This document shows, one piece after another, positions 25,213 to 32,585 of a stretch of 64,000 nt of DNA. Each line of letters opens with the position of its first letter. The first letter of the stretch is position 1. The notes below the pieces were generated by a model. That model made no database searches, had not been told where the DNA came from, and saw nothing but the letters and a program-made list of their open reading frames with translations. Both the position numbers and the translations under genes were made by a program. The DNA is from WRHT01 sp031550525. GTDB taxonomy: Bacteria > Desulfobacterota > Desulfovibrionia > Desulfovibrionales > Desulfovibrionaceae. The DNA lies in NCBI GenBank assembly GCA_031550525.1, contig JAVBON010000004.1:62001-126000 (forward strand), in the 5' to 3' direction.

Positions 25213-27255
25213 TTACACCTCAATAACGTAATCCACAATGCGGTCTACGGAGACTATGGCCACAAGGTTATCATTGAGTTTGAGCAAACCGGAAATCAAA
25301 TCCACGTTAACTCCAAGATGCGATTCTATACCCCAGTCAATATCATGTTGCGGCACTCTGTACATGGTATGCACGCGTTCAATGATCAAACCAAACTGCA
25401 ACCCCTTGCGGCGGCATACTATAATGAAGCGATCCTCTGTTTTTCTATCTTGGTTCACTTCCAGCATATCGCGCAGGTAAACAAGCGGGGTCATTTTACC
25501 ACGCAGGTTTATAACACCGGCCACAAACTCCGGAGCGGAGGGCAGCTTTGCAGGCGTCTGATACCGTATTACCTCTTGCACAGCCATTGTGGGCACTGTG
25601 AATTCCTGCGAGCCAAGGTAAAAACCTACCATCTGCAATTCGGCCTCTGAGCGCATGATTGATTCAAGGGCGGCCTCAGCCGACATCTCGTCATGCACGT
25701 CCGGCTCGGCCGAAACAACCGGCCTTATGCCTGACAGTTTATCTGAAGCAGGTGGGGCAACAGGCGCTGGGGCCGCCACAGGCTCAGGCGGCGCCACGGG
25801 TTCTGGTTGCGCTACAGGCTCAGGCGGGGTCACGGGTTCCGGTTGTAACACCGGCTCTGGTTGCGCCACAGGGGCTGGCTGAGGCGCCGGGGCCGCTACA
25901 ACTCGCTCTTCAGGCAAAGGCGCGGCTGTTGCAACTGGCGCTACGACCGGAGCTTCCGGCACGGGCGCGGCAGGCGCATCCGGCTGAACAGGCTCGGCTG
26001 CCAGTTTTACCAGAGCGGACTTTACCATATCTTCAATAATGCCGCACTCCTGAGTAAGCAAATCGACTAAAAAGCTGAAATCACCGCCATTTTTACGGCC
26101 TTGATCAACTATGCCGGCAGTACGCTCGGCATAAATTTTTATGTCGTCCAGTCCCATATAGTTGCTGCTGTTCTGAATGGTGACCAGGCTGCGGTAAAGC
26201 GCATCGGCCATGGTCATTTCGCTTCCGTCAGCCTTTAGCCCGTCCAGGGCCAGCTTTATGGTGACAAATTGCTGGTAGACTGTTTCCTTAAAAGTAGCGA
26301 TATCGGACGAACTGGCCGTAGGCATGGCCTCGCTCGGCACAACAATATTGCTGTCAGCCTCAGGCGCGGCGCTTGCGGCAGCAACCGCTTGCGGCACTTT
26401 AACCGGCTCTTGCGCGGCAACGGAAACAACGGTAGCGGCCACGGCCAACTCCGGCGCTGCCTCGACTTTGGCCGAAGCCTCTTCCATATCGACGGCAGGC
26501 TCAATAGCCGCAACCGGCTCTGGCGCCTCAACGGACGCAATTGGCGCTGGTTCGGCACCCATTATGGCTTTAACGCTTTCGCTGGCGGTTTGTACCCCTG
26601 CGGGCAAAGCTACGTCCACTATTTTTTGCGCTGATAAAACAGCATCGCCAAGCGCCGGAGCATTGCCGGAAAGAGCGGACGCAACATGGGAAAGCGCGTT
26701 GGCGGCGTCAGCCAGAGCTTGGGCCGCCTTGGTCAGATCGAGCACTGTGCCTTGGGTTGCGGCATCGCCATGCATGGCTGCAATTTGCGCGGCGGCCTCA
26801 GGCAGAGCATCGGATGCCGCCTGCCCTTCAGCCACGGGCATGGCAGTGGCTTCCGCCGGATCAGGCAGATCAGCTTCCACCGGTTCTGGCACGCAGACAA
26901 ATTCGGGTTCGTCCGCCAGGTCGGCGGCCTGCTCCGCTTCGGGCGCGGAGATAGCGGGCGCATCGGCGGGGGCAACGGGTTCCGGCATTGCAACCGGTTC
27001 CTCCAACGGCGCGGGCTCCTGTATTACGGCAGAAGCTTGCGCCACGGCCGGCTCAGGCGTTGCCACGGGCCCGGCAATTTGGGCTTTTGGCGCGGAGGTA
27101 GTTTCAATGCCTATTTTACGCAGGGTATCCGTAGCGTCCAGGCCCATATACTTGCGCATGAAGGCAAGCTCGGCGTCAGTAAACGAGGCGCCTTCACACC
27201 TTGGAGCAGGCGCAAAGGTTTGCTCCTGGAAGTATTCTTCTGGTGACTTACTCAT
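25213..27255 (-). CDS. Long CheW-domain protein with Hpt-like domain lacking His
   Basis: 680 residues. The CheW domain is at the C-terminus (about 538-680: GFYLGSQEFTVPTMAVQEVIRY ... GVINLRGKMTPLVYLRDML). Residues about 318-418 form a helical domain with DIKIYAERTAGIVDQGRK and LLTQECGIIEDMV, closely matching CheA residues 350-445. The rest is long Ala/Pro/Glu-rich linker, with a tandem (Q/P)PEPV repeat at 459-503. The N-terminal 45 residues (FTDAELAFMRKYMGL) are ordered-looking and could be a docking peptide. CheW domains bridge receptors and CheA. Start overlaps parA by eight bases. Much longer than standard CheW (about 160). Confidence 0.85.
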   Translation of the reverse strand: MSKSPEEYFQEQTFAPAPRCEGASFTDAELAFMRKYMGLDATDTLRKIGIETTSAPKAQIAGPVATPEPAVAQASAVIQEPAPLEEPVAMPEPVAPADAPAISAPEAEQAADLADEPEFVCVPEPVEADLPDPAEATAMPVAEGQAASDALPEAAAQIAAMHGDAATQGTVLDLTKAAQALADAANALSHVASALSGNAPALGDAVLSAQKIVDVALPAGVQTASESVKAIMGAEPAPIASVEAPEPVAAIEPAVDMEEASAKVEAAPELAVAATVVSVAAQEPVKVPQAVAAASAAPEADSNIVVPSEAMPTASSSDIATFKETVYQQFVTIKLALDGLKADGSEMTMADALYRSLVTIQNSSNYMGLDDIKIYAERTAGIVDQGRKNGGDFSFLVDLLTQECGIIEDMVKSALVKLAAEPVQPDAPAAPVPEAPVVAPVATAAPLPEERVVAAPAPQPAPVAQPEPVLQPEPVTPPEPVAQPEPVAPPEPVAAPAPVAPPASDKLSGIRPVVSAEPDVHDEMSAEAALESIMRSEAELQMVGFYLGSQEFTVPTMAVQEVIRYQTPAKLPSAPEFVAGVINLRGKMTPLVYLRDMLEVNQDRKTEDRFIIVCRRKGLQFGLIIERVHTMYRVPQHDIDWGIESHLGVNVDLISGLLKLNDNLVAIVSVDRIVDYVIEV
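25747..25881 (-). repeat. Tandem 18-bp repeats coding for PEPV units
   Basis: Codes for residues about 459-503 of the CheW fusion: successive six-residue units QPEPV(L/T/A) or PPEPVA. The DNA units are similar but not identical. A polymorphic linker length between strains is plausible. Confidence 0.7.
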
Positions 27256-28039
27256 GGCTCAACAACTCTTTGGCTACGGCCTCATATTCGCGGCCGCCTC
27301 TTGTTTCCAGCCCCAGCTCGTATACAACCTTGCCTTGGGCGCTGGCATCGCGAAAGCGCGTGTCTATACCTATTACGCTATTAAAAATATTACCGGGCAT
27401 TTTGGTTTGCATCAGTTCCAGCACGCGCTGGCTGGCTTTTGTTCTGCGGTCGAACATGGTGGCTAGAGCCTTGTAGTTTATGGGCTCAGGCAATACCTTG
27501 TTTAAAAGGTTGACGGTATCGAACAAAAGCTTGAGGCCGTGCAGGGCCAGAAAATCCGTTTGGATGGGAATAATGAGCAAGTCTGACGCAACCAGCGCGT
27601 TAACCAGCAAAATGCCCACATGCGGGGGGCAATCCAGCAATATAAAATCGTACTCATGGGCCACCAGAGCGAGAGCCTGCTTAAGCAGCGCGCCTTTGCC
27701 CGGCCTTTCGCTCAAATCCACTTCCAGTTCGGACAGGCGAATGCTGGCTGGCACTATATCGAACTGCTGATCGTGGTTTACCCGCACCTTTGACCATAGC
27801 TCCGCCCAGCCGGCGGAATCGGAAATGAACAGGTCATAACCGCTGTACTCCTGCATTTCAGGGTATACCCTAAGGTGCACGGAGGCGTTGGCGTGCGGGT
27901 CTAGATCTATCAAAAGCACACGCTGGCCCATGCGGGCAAGCGCAGCCGACAAGGTGACGGCCGTTGTGGTTTTGCCCACTCCGCCTTTCTGGTTGGCTAT
28001 TGATAATACTTTTGCCCGTTTGGGCGTAGCACTTTGCAT
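27248..28039 (-). CDS. ParA/MinD-type ATPase in the chemosensory operon
   Basis: 263 residues. Deviant Walker A KGGVGKTTTAVTL (about 18-30), switch I DLDPHANAS, Walker B-like DFILLDCPPHVGILLVNAL. ParA ATPases form dynamic dimers on DNA and position plasmids, chromosomes or protein arrays. No parB is present here and the gene lies between cheR and the CheW fusion, so a role in placing chemosensory arrays or segregating them at division is the likely function, as for ParC-type proteins of other bacteria. GAGG lies eight bases before the ATG. The stop overlaps the start of the next gene. Confidence 0.88.
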   Translation of the reverse strand: MQSATPKRAKVLSIANQKGGVGKTTTAVTLSAALARMGQRVLLIDLDPHANASVHLRVYPEMQEYSGYDLFISDSAGWAELWSKVRVNHDQQFDIVPASIRLSELEVDLSERPGKGALLKQALALVAHEYDFILLDCPPHVGILLVNALVASDLLIIPIQTDFLALHGLKLLFDTVNLLNKVLPEPINYKALATMFDRRTKASQRVLELMQTKMPGNIFNSVIGIDTRFRDASAQGKVVYELGLETRGGREYEAVAKELLSHE

Positions 28040-28058
28040 TGTTTGGGCCTCGTACAGC

Positions 28059-28937
28059 TTATTCTTTCAGATATACAATGGCGCCGGGGTGCGACTCCGG
28101 CTTGAAACCGCGCGAAATATTGTGCAACGACTCGGAATGGCCGATAAAAAGATAGCCGCCCTGCACCAGGTTGTCATAAAACGAGCCTACAACCTGCTTT
28201 TTCATTTCATCGTCAAAATAAATAATAACATTACGGCAAAAAACTATTTCCGAACGCTCAAGACGCTTAAGCGCAAGGCGGTCGCTCAGGTTGCCCTGCA
28301 TGAAATTGATAAGTTTTTTTAGTTCCGGTTTAATCTCAAACACGTTGTTTTTGGGTATAAAATATTTGCTGACAATCTCTTTTGGCGTGGTGCGCAGGGC
28401 GTAATCGGTATATATGCCCCGGCGCGCCGAAATAAGCACTGCCTCGGAAAGATCCATGGCGTTAATTTTTATGTCCCAGGTGTTTATTTCTGTCTTAAGC
28501 ACCTCGTGCAGCATAATGGCAAGGGTATACGGCTCTTCTCCCGTGGAACAGCCGGCCGACCATATGCGCAGCCTTTTGGTGTGTTTAAGGCGCAAATTAT
28601 CCAGAACTTTTTTAAGGATTATATCCTGAAAAACCTTCAACTGGGGCGGGTTGCGGTAAAAGCTGGTCTCGTTGGTGGTTATGGCTTCAAATAGACGTGA
28701 AAGCTCGTCTTTGCGTTTAGGATCAAACCGCAAGAAATAATAATACTCGCCAAAAGACTTCAGATTCAAGTCTTTTATGCGGTTGCTGAGCCGGTTTTCA
28801 ATAAGGTACTTGCGGTTCTCAGCAATATGAATGCCGGATTCTTTATAAATAAAGTCCCTCAGTTGGGTGAACTCCTCGTCACTAACCCGCAAATCTCTTT
28901 GAAAAGAGACAGCTTTGTTCGCGAATAAAGACGACAT
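28059..28937 (-). CDS. cheR: Chemoreceptor glutamate methyltransferase
   Basis: 292 residues. N-terminal helical CheR domain (about 20-75, DFIYKESGIHIAENRK) and a C-terminal SAM domain with RIWSAGCSTGEEPYTLAIML (motif I, about 130-149), NAMDLSEAVL, and VFCRNVIIYFDDEMK near 235, typical of CheR. It methylates glutamates of chemoreceptors using SAM. A GGGGGAG site formed by the end of the preceding HEAT gene precedes ATG 28937. Terminal YLFIGHSESLHNI is the family ending. No TPR extension. Confidence 0.95.
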   Translation of the reverse strand: MSSLFANKAVSFQRDLRVSDEEFTQLRDFIYKESGIHIAENRKYLIENRLSNRIKDLNLKSFGEYYYFLRFDPKRKDELSRLFEAITTNETSFYRNPPQLKVFQDIILKKVLDNLRLKHTKRLRIWSAGCSTGEEPYTLAIMLHEVLKTEINTWDIKINAMDLSEAVLISARRGIYTDYALRTTPKEIVSKYFIPKNNVFEIKPELKKLINFMQGNLSDRLALKRLERSEIVFCRNVIIYFDDEMKKQVVGSFYDNLVQGGYLFIGHSESLHNISRGFKPESHPGAIVYLKE

Positions 28938-28942
28938 CTGGT

Positions 28943-30868
28943 TTACTCCCCCATACCCTGGCGTATTCTTTCAATAGCTTCCTCGGCGGCGCGTTGAATC
29001 TCAGGTTCAGGGTGTTCCATAAGAGTGAGCAGGTACTTGAATGCGGCTTTGCCGCCAAGCTCAACAAGCGCTTCGATAGTTTTTACAACTACAAGAGGTT
29101 GATCATCTTCCAACAGTTTGGCCAGTTCGGGAGCAAGCGATTCGTCATGCATATTGCCCAAGCTCTCGGCGCAACGCGCGCGAATCCAAGGGTCGTTGTC
29201 TGAAAGCCCCTGAATAAGGTATTGCTCCGACTTTTTATCGGTGCACATGCCAAATACGTCAATAACAGCCAGGCGCACGTCTTTATCATTATCCGCCAGG
29301 CAGGCCGCAAGCAGCCCCATGCGATCGTCGGACAACGGGCATGATGTGTGGCCCAAAGATTCAATGGCAATGCGGCGCACATCTGGAGATTCGTCTTTAA
29401 GGCCCTGAGCCAGATACGGCACAATATCGGCATCGTCATTATAAACACGCAGGGCGTAGTAACCCATCTGGCGTTTAAAAATCTCTTCCAACCGGGTCAT
29501 TTCTATAAAACGCTGGCGAATTTTAGGCCCTTGCGTCGACATGGCAGCCTCAAGGGCGGCCTCCTGCACGTCTGGGTACTTATGAAAAAGGAAAGGCCAG
29601 ACTTTCTCGTAAATAAGCTTGTTTTCCTTATTTTTGCCAAAGAAGTGCAAGGCCATTTTGATCATGGTGCCGTCAGTCACTTTATCCAGCAAGTCCGCAA
29701 AAAAATCCCTGTCGTCAGGTGCGCACTTGGCGGCAAGCACGCTAAGAGTGGCCCGCTGCACATCGCGGGTTTGCCGCCAGAATGAATTCTTAAGCAAATC
29801 GATCACGCGGTGGTCATCGATAAACGACAAAATATCCACAAGCAGCATTTTTTGCTGCTCATCGCCCTCATCTATGACGTGTTCCATTAAATCGTAATAG
29901 CCCATTCCGGCCAAGGTCTCCACAATATGCTGCATGCGCTCGTGCTCGCGCTCGGGGTTAAGCCCGGACAGCAACTTGAAGATACTCTCAAAGGCTTTGG
30001 GGCTCTTTGTAGTGGCCAGCCCCTCAATGGCCGCATCCTGAATCTGCTCGTCTTCATCTTCAAGAGCGGCGTGCATATAATCCACCAGAGCGTTGTACTC
30101 GGAACTTTCCAACAGTTTGAGCGACTTTGCCCCAACAAGCTGAATTATGGCGCGCACTATTTTGTTGGCCAAGGGGCCTGTACTTTTGGGCAGGCGCTTT
30201 ATAAGCATGGGCGCTGCCTTTATGTAGCCCATCTCCCCAAGAGCCTCCACAATATTGGCGGCGACAAGCTCCGAGCTTTTGTCCAAGGCCATCAGAAGAG
30301 CGCTAACGGAAGACTCGGCGCGTATTTTTATGAGGGATTCAATAACGGCAAAACGCACCCATTCTTCATCTTTGAGGGCTTTGTTCAAGGCATCGGCAGC
30401 TTCAGGGAAGGCCAGCGTGCCAAGGCTGATTGCGGCCTGGTAACGCACGTTAACCTCCGGGTCCATAAGCAGCGCGCGCGAAAGTAGCGGAACGGCCAAA
30501 GCGCTGCCGGTGGAGCCGAGAATATCCGAACCGAAAATGCGCAAATCCGGGTCATCGTCATTAAGCAACTCGGCCAGGGTGGTAACGTCGCTCCCACCCA
30601 CCTCGCGCAGCACGTCCATGGCGATATTGCGCACCGGCGCATCTTCAGAGCGTAACAAGGGCAAAACAACGGATATAACCGGTTTGCCGCCTATTTTGCG
30701 CAAAGCGCCATCAACGGCTTCTTGTATGCCGGGGTTTGGTATTTCAAGCTTTTTAACCAGCCGCGGCAGGGCTTCCACAAGCTGGAAATCCCCAGCCAGA
30801 TAGGCGCCTTCGCGTATATCTTCAGGCACATCGCTATTCAGCAAATCCAATATCTGTTTTATGTCCAT
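28943..30868 (-). CDS. HEAT-repeat protein of the chemosensory operon
   Basis: 641 residues composed almost entirely of HEAT-like repeats: units of about 31 residues of the type VRNIAMDVLREVG, VRYQAAISLGTLA, VRRIAIESLGHTS, IRARCAESLGNM, VVVKTIEALVELGGKAA. Such solenoids are scaffolds for protein contacts and carry no catalytic residues. Gene order (cheB, HEAT, cheR) places it in the chemosensory signalling unit; it may act as an assembly or polar-localisation factor together with ParA. GAGG precedes the ATG. Not recognised as a named Che protein. Confidence 0.8.
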   Translation of the reverse strand: MDIKQILDLLNSDVPEDIREGAYLAGDFQLVEALPRLVKKLEIPNPGIQEAVDGALRKIGGKPVISVVLPLLRSEDAPVRNIAMDVLREVGGSDVTTLAELLNDDDPDLRIFGSDILGSTGSALAVPLLSRALLMDPEVNVRYQAAISLGTLAFPEAADALNKALKDEEWVRFAVIESLIKIRAESSVSALLMALDKSSELVAANIVEALGEMGYIKAAPMLIKRLPKSTGPLANKIVRAIIQLVGAKSLKLLESSEYNALVDYMHAALEDEDEQIQDAAIEGLATTKSPKAFESIFKLLSGLNPEREHERMQHIVETLAGMGYYDLMEHVIDEGDEQQKMLLVDILSFIDDHRVIDLLKNSFWRQTRDVQRATLSVLAAKCAPDDRDFFADLLDKVTDGTMIKMALHFFGKNKENKLIYEKVWPFLFHKYPDVQEAALEAAMSTQGPKIRQRFIEMTRLEEIFKRQMGYYALRVYNDDADIVPYLAQGLKDESPDVRRIAIESLGHTSCPLSDDRMGLLAACLADNDKDVRLAVIDVFGMCTDKKSEQYLIQGLSDNDPWIRARCAESLGNMHDESLAPELAKLLEDDQPLVVVKTIEALVELGGKAAFKYLLTLMEHPEPEIQRAAEEAIERIRQGMGE

Positions 30869-30916
30869 ATGTATTAACCTCGTCAGAAAGCTGCATTATG
30901 CACTGCCAATATATCG

Positions 30917-32044
30917 CTACTTATACAAATTATCGATTATAGCCGCTGGTATGGCGTCAATATCCAAAATCTCATCGGCCAAACCGGCATCAACTATAGC
31001 CTTGGGCATACCATAAACCACGCAGGTGGCTTCGTTTTGGGCAATTGCCCTGCCGCCTCGCTGTTTAAGCACCTTGGTGCCCTCAAGGCCGTCGCTCCCC
31101 ATGCCGGTAAGCATTACGCCCAAAGCTCTGGAGCCGAGCTGCTCGCCAACCACGCGCATAAGCTCGTTGGCTGAAGGCTTGTACAGGGCAGTTTTTGGCT
31201 CTTCGCTAACCACCAGCGTATGCGAGCCCAGCCTGGACTTTACCGTAAGATGCTTGCCGCCGGGGCAAACATAGGCCCAGCCGTTTTTGGCGGTTTCGCC
31301 GTTTTCCGCTTCCTTCACGTTTATCTGGCACAGCCCGTTAAGCCTGGCCGCAAAAGGGCCGGTAAAGGCAGCGGGCATATGCTGCGCTATAAGTATGGGG
31401 GCCGGAAAATCAGCCGGAAGCGCGCTTAACACCTTTTGCACGGCTGGCGGACCGCCGGTGGAAACGCCTATGGCTACCAGGTCGCGCATCTGGCGTTTGC
31501 CTTTGGGTAAGCATACTGGAGCGCCGGTGGCGTTGGCTGCGGCGACGGAAGACAAGGGCTGGCGCTTGGCCGCCGCAAAAGCCGATGCCGGGGTGGAGGC
31601 GGCTGGAGCGGTTGAAGCGCGCATATTGGAGCGCAAAGTCATAAAACGCTTGCGCTTGGCCACTGCTTTTACCTTTTGGCAAAGTTCCTTTTCCATATCC
31701 AGAATATCCAAAGATACAGTAGAGCTGGGTTTAGCCACAAAATCAACGGCTCCGGCGTCAAGCGCTTTAAGCGTAACAGCCGCGCCTTCGGTGGTAAGCG
31801 AGCTTACCATAAGCACGGGGCGCGGCATATCTCTCATTATATGGCCCAAGGCCGTAAGCCCATCCATTTTGGGCATTTCAATATCCAAGGTTACAACATC
31901 CGGGTCATGCGCCTTGATGGCGTCTAAAGCCTCAAGCCCATTGGTGGCGGTGCCCACAATTTCAATCTCGGGGTCTTTGCCGAGAAGGTTTGTGAGAGCC
32001 TTGCGCATGAAGGCGGAGTCGTCAACAACGAGAACTCTTACCAC
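30917..32044 (-). CDS. cheB: Chemoreceptor glutamate methylesterase/deamidase
   Basis: 375 residues if the GTG at 32044 is used: GGAG lies six bases before it, whereas the ATG at 32056, four codons upstream, has no ribosome site. Receiver domain with VLVVDDSAFMRKAL and the acceptor Asp in VVTLDIEMPKMDG (about 55-60); linker about 120-190; methylesterase with catalytic Ser in GVSTGGPPAV, His in AQHMPAAFTGPFAARL and Asp in GMGSDG. CheB removes the methyl groups added by CheR and adapts the receptors. First gene of the operon. Confidence 0.94.
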   Translation of the reverse strand: MVRVLVVDDSAFMRKALTNLLGKDPEIEIVGTATNGLEALDAIKAHDPDVVTLDIEMPKMDGLTALGHIMRDMPRPVLMVSSLTTEGAAVTLKALDAGAVDFVAKPSSTVSLDILDMEKELCQKVKAVAKRKRFMTLRSNMRASTAPAASTPASAFAAAKRQPLSSVAAANATGAPVCLPKGKRQMRDLVAIGVSTGGPPAVQKVLSALPADFPAPILIAQHMPAAFTGPFAARLNGLCQINVKEAENGETAKNGWAYVCPGGKHLTVKSRLGSHTLVVSEEPKTALYKPSANELMRVVGEQLGSRALGVMLTGMGSDGLEGTKVLKQRGGRAIAQNEATCVVYGMPKAIVDAGLADEILDIDAIPAAIIDNLYK

Positions 32045-32082
32045 AGTAAGCTCCATGAATTATTAACACTATTATATATAAA

Positions 32083-32112
32083 ATTATACCATAACTGGTA
32101 CAATTTGGACAA
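32083..32112 (-). promoter_or_regulatory. Sigma-70-type promoter of the chemosensory operon
   Basis: On the minus strand TTGTCC (32112-32107), 18 bases, TATAAT (32088-32083). The -10 box is perfect consensus. It lies 39 bases from the cheB GTG. No sigma-28 or sigma-54 box is apparent here, so the operon may be expressed apart from flagellin. Confidence 0.65.
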
Positions 32113-32188
32113 TATAAAATTTACTCTAACACAAAAAACTACAGAATTATAGTAGTTAGGCCGCGCACAAAAAAAATCAGTCTAAAAA

Positions 32189-32369
32189 TCATTCTATAAA
32201 CAGGATTTTTGTTCTCCGCCAATGAAGAAAAACTGCCTCGCCCCTTCGTGGCGCTCGCGCGCAATTTCGCACTCCTGCAAAATTGTATACTCGGAGCAAA
32301 GTAAGACATGAGCTTCACGCATGATGCGTCTGACGCAGGCAGGGGGCAAAAAGACATTTATAAAACGAG
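32189..32369 (-). repeat. Dispersed palindromic repeat family A (A4, reverse orientation)
   Basis: Read on the minus strand it has the A-family layout: TGTCTTTTTGCCCCC, CTGCGTCAGACG, and GGAGAACAAAAATCCTG. Its ends (32189-32220 and 32341-32369) are imperfectly inverted. About 181 bp, larger than A2 because of an internal GCTCGCG/TCCTGCAAAATTG segment shared with A1. It lies between cheB and tRNA-Pro. Confidence 0.75.
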
Positions 32370-32384
32370 TTCCAATAAAACTGC

Positions 32385-32413
32385 TTGCCAAGTTTTAGGC
32401 TTTGCACTATACA
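32385..32413 (+). promoter_or_regulatory. Promoter of tRNA-Pro
   Basis: TTGCCA (32385-32390), 17 bases, TATACA (32408-32413); the tRNA begins ten bases later. Confidence 0.65.
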
Positions 32414-32423
32414 GCTTTCCTCA

Positions 32424-32501
32424 CGGGATGTGGCTCAGTTTGGCTAGAGCGCTGCGTTCGGGACGCAGAGGCCGGAGGTTCAAATCCTCTCATCCCGACC
32501 A
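32424..32501 (+). tRNA. tRNA-Pro, anticodon CGG
   Basis: 78 bases with encoded CCA. Acceptor CGGGATG/CATCCCG pairs fully, anticodon stem CTGCG/CGCAG encloses TTCGGGA (anticodon CGG, codon CCG), T loop GGTTCAAATCC. A terminator follows 11 bases after the CCA. Confidence 0.96.
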
Positions 32502-32512
32502 GAGAATTAACC

Positions 32513-32545
32513 GGGTTATGGCCGTGAGGCTATAACCCTTTTTTT
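32513..32545 (+). terminator. Intrinsic terminator after tRNA-Pro, before the TonB receptor
   Basis: GGGTTATGGCC pairs with GGCTATAACCC over a four-base loop, followed by seven T (32539-32545). Only 40 bases remain before the receptor start, too short to show a clear separate promoter. Confidence 0.9.
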
Positions 32546-32585
32546 AGTGCCATTCCCTATGGCGTGCAACGAGTTGGAATATGTC

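Noticed and set aside
25747..25881. Possible CRISPR-like or VNTR array because of regular 18-bp units
   Set aside because: The units are in frame, encode PEPV repeats of a real protein, and there are no spacers of varied sequence.
26324..27466. 380-residue plus-strand frame opposite the CheW fusion and parA
   Set aside because: It is a mirror of GC-biased, Ala/Pro-rich coding on the other strand; its translation is low complexity and it crosses two real genes.
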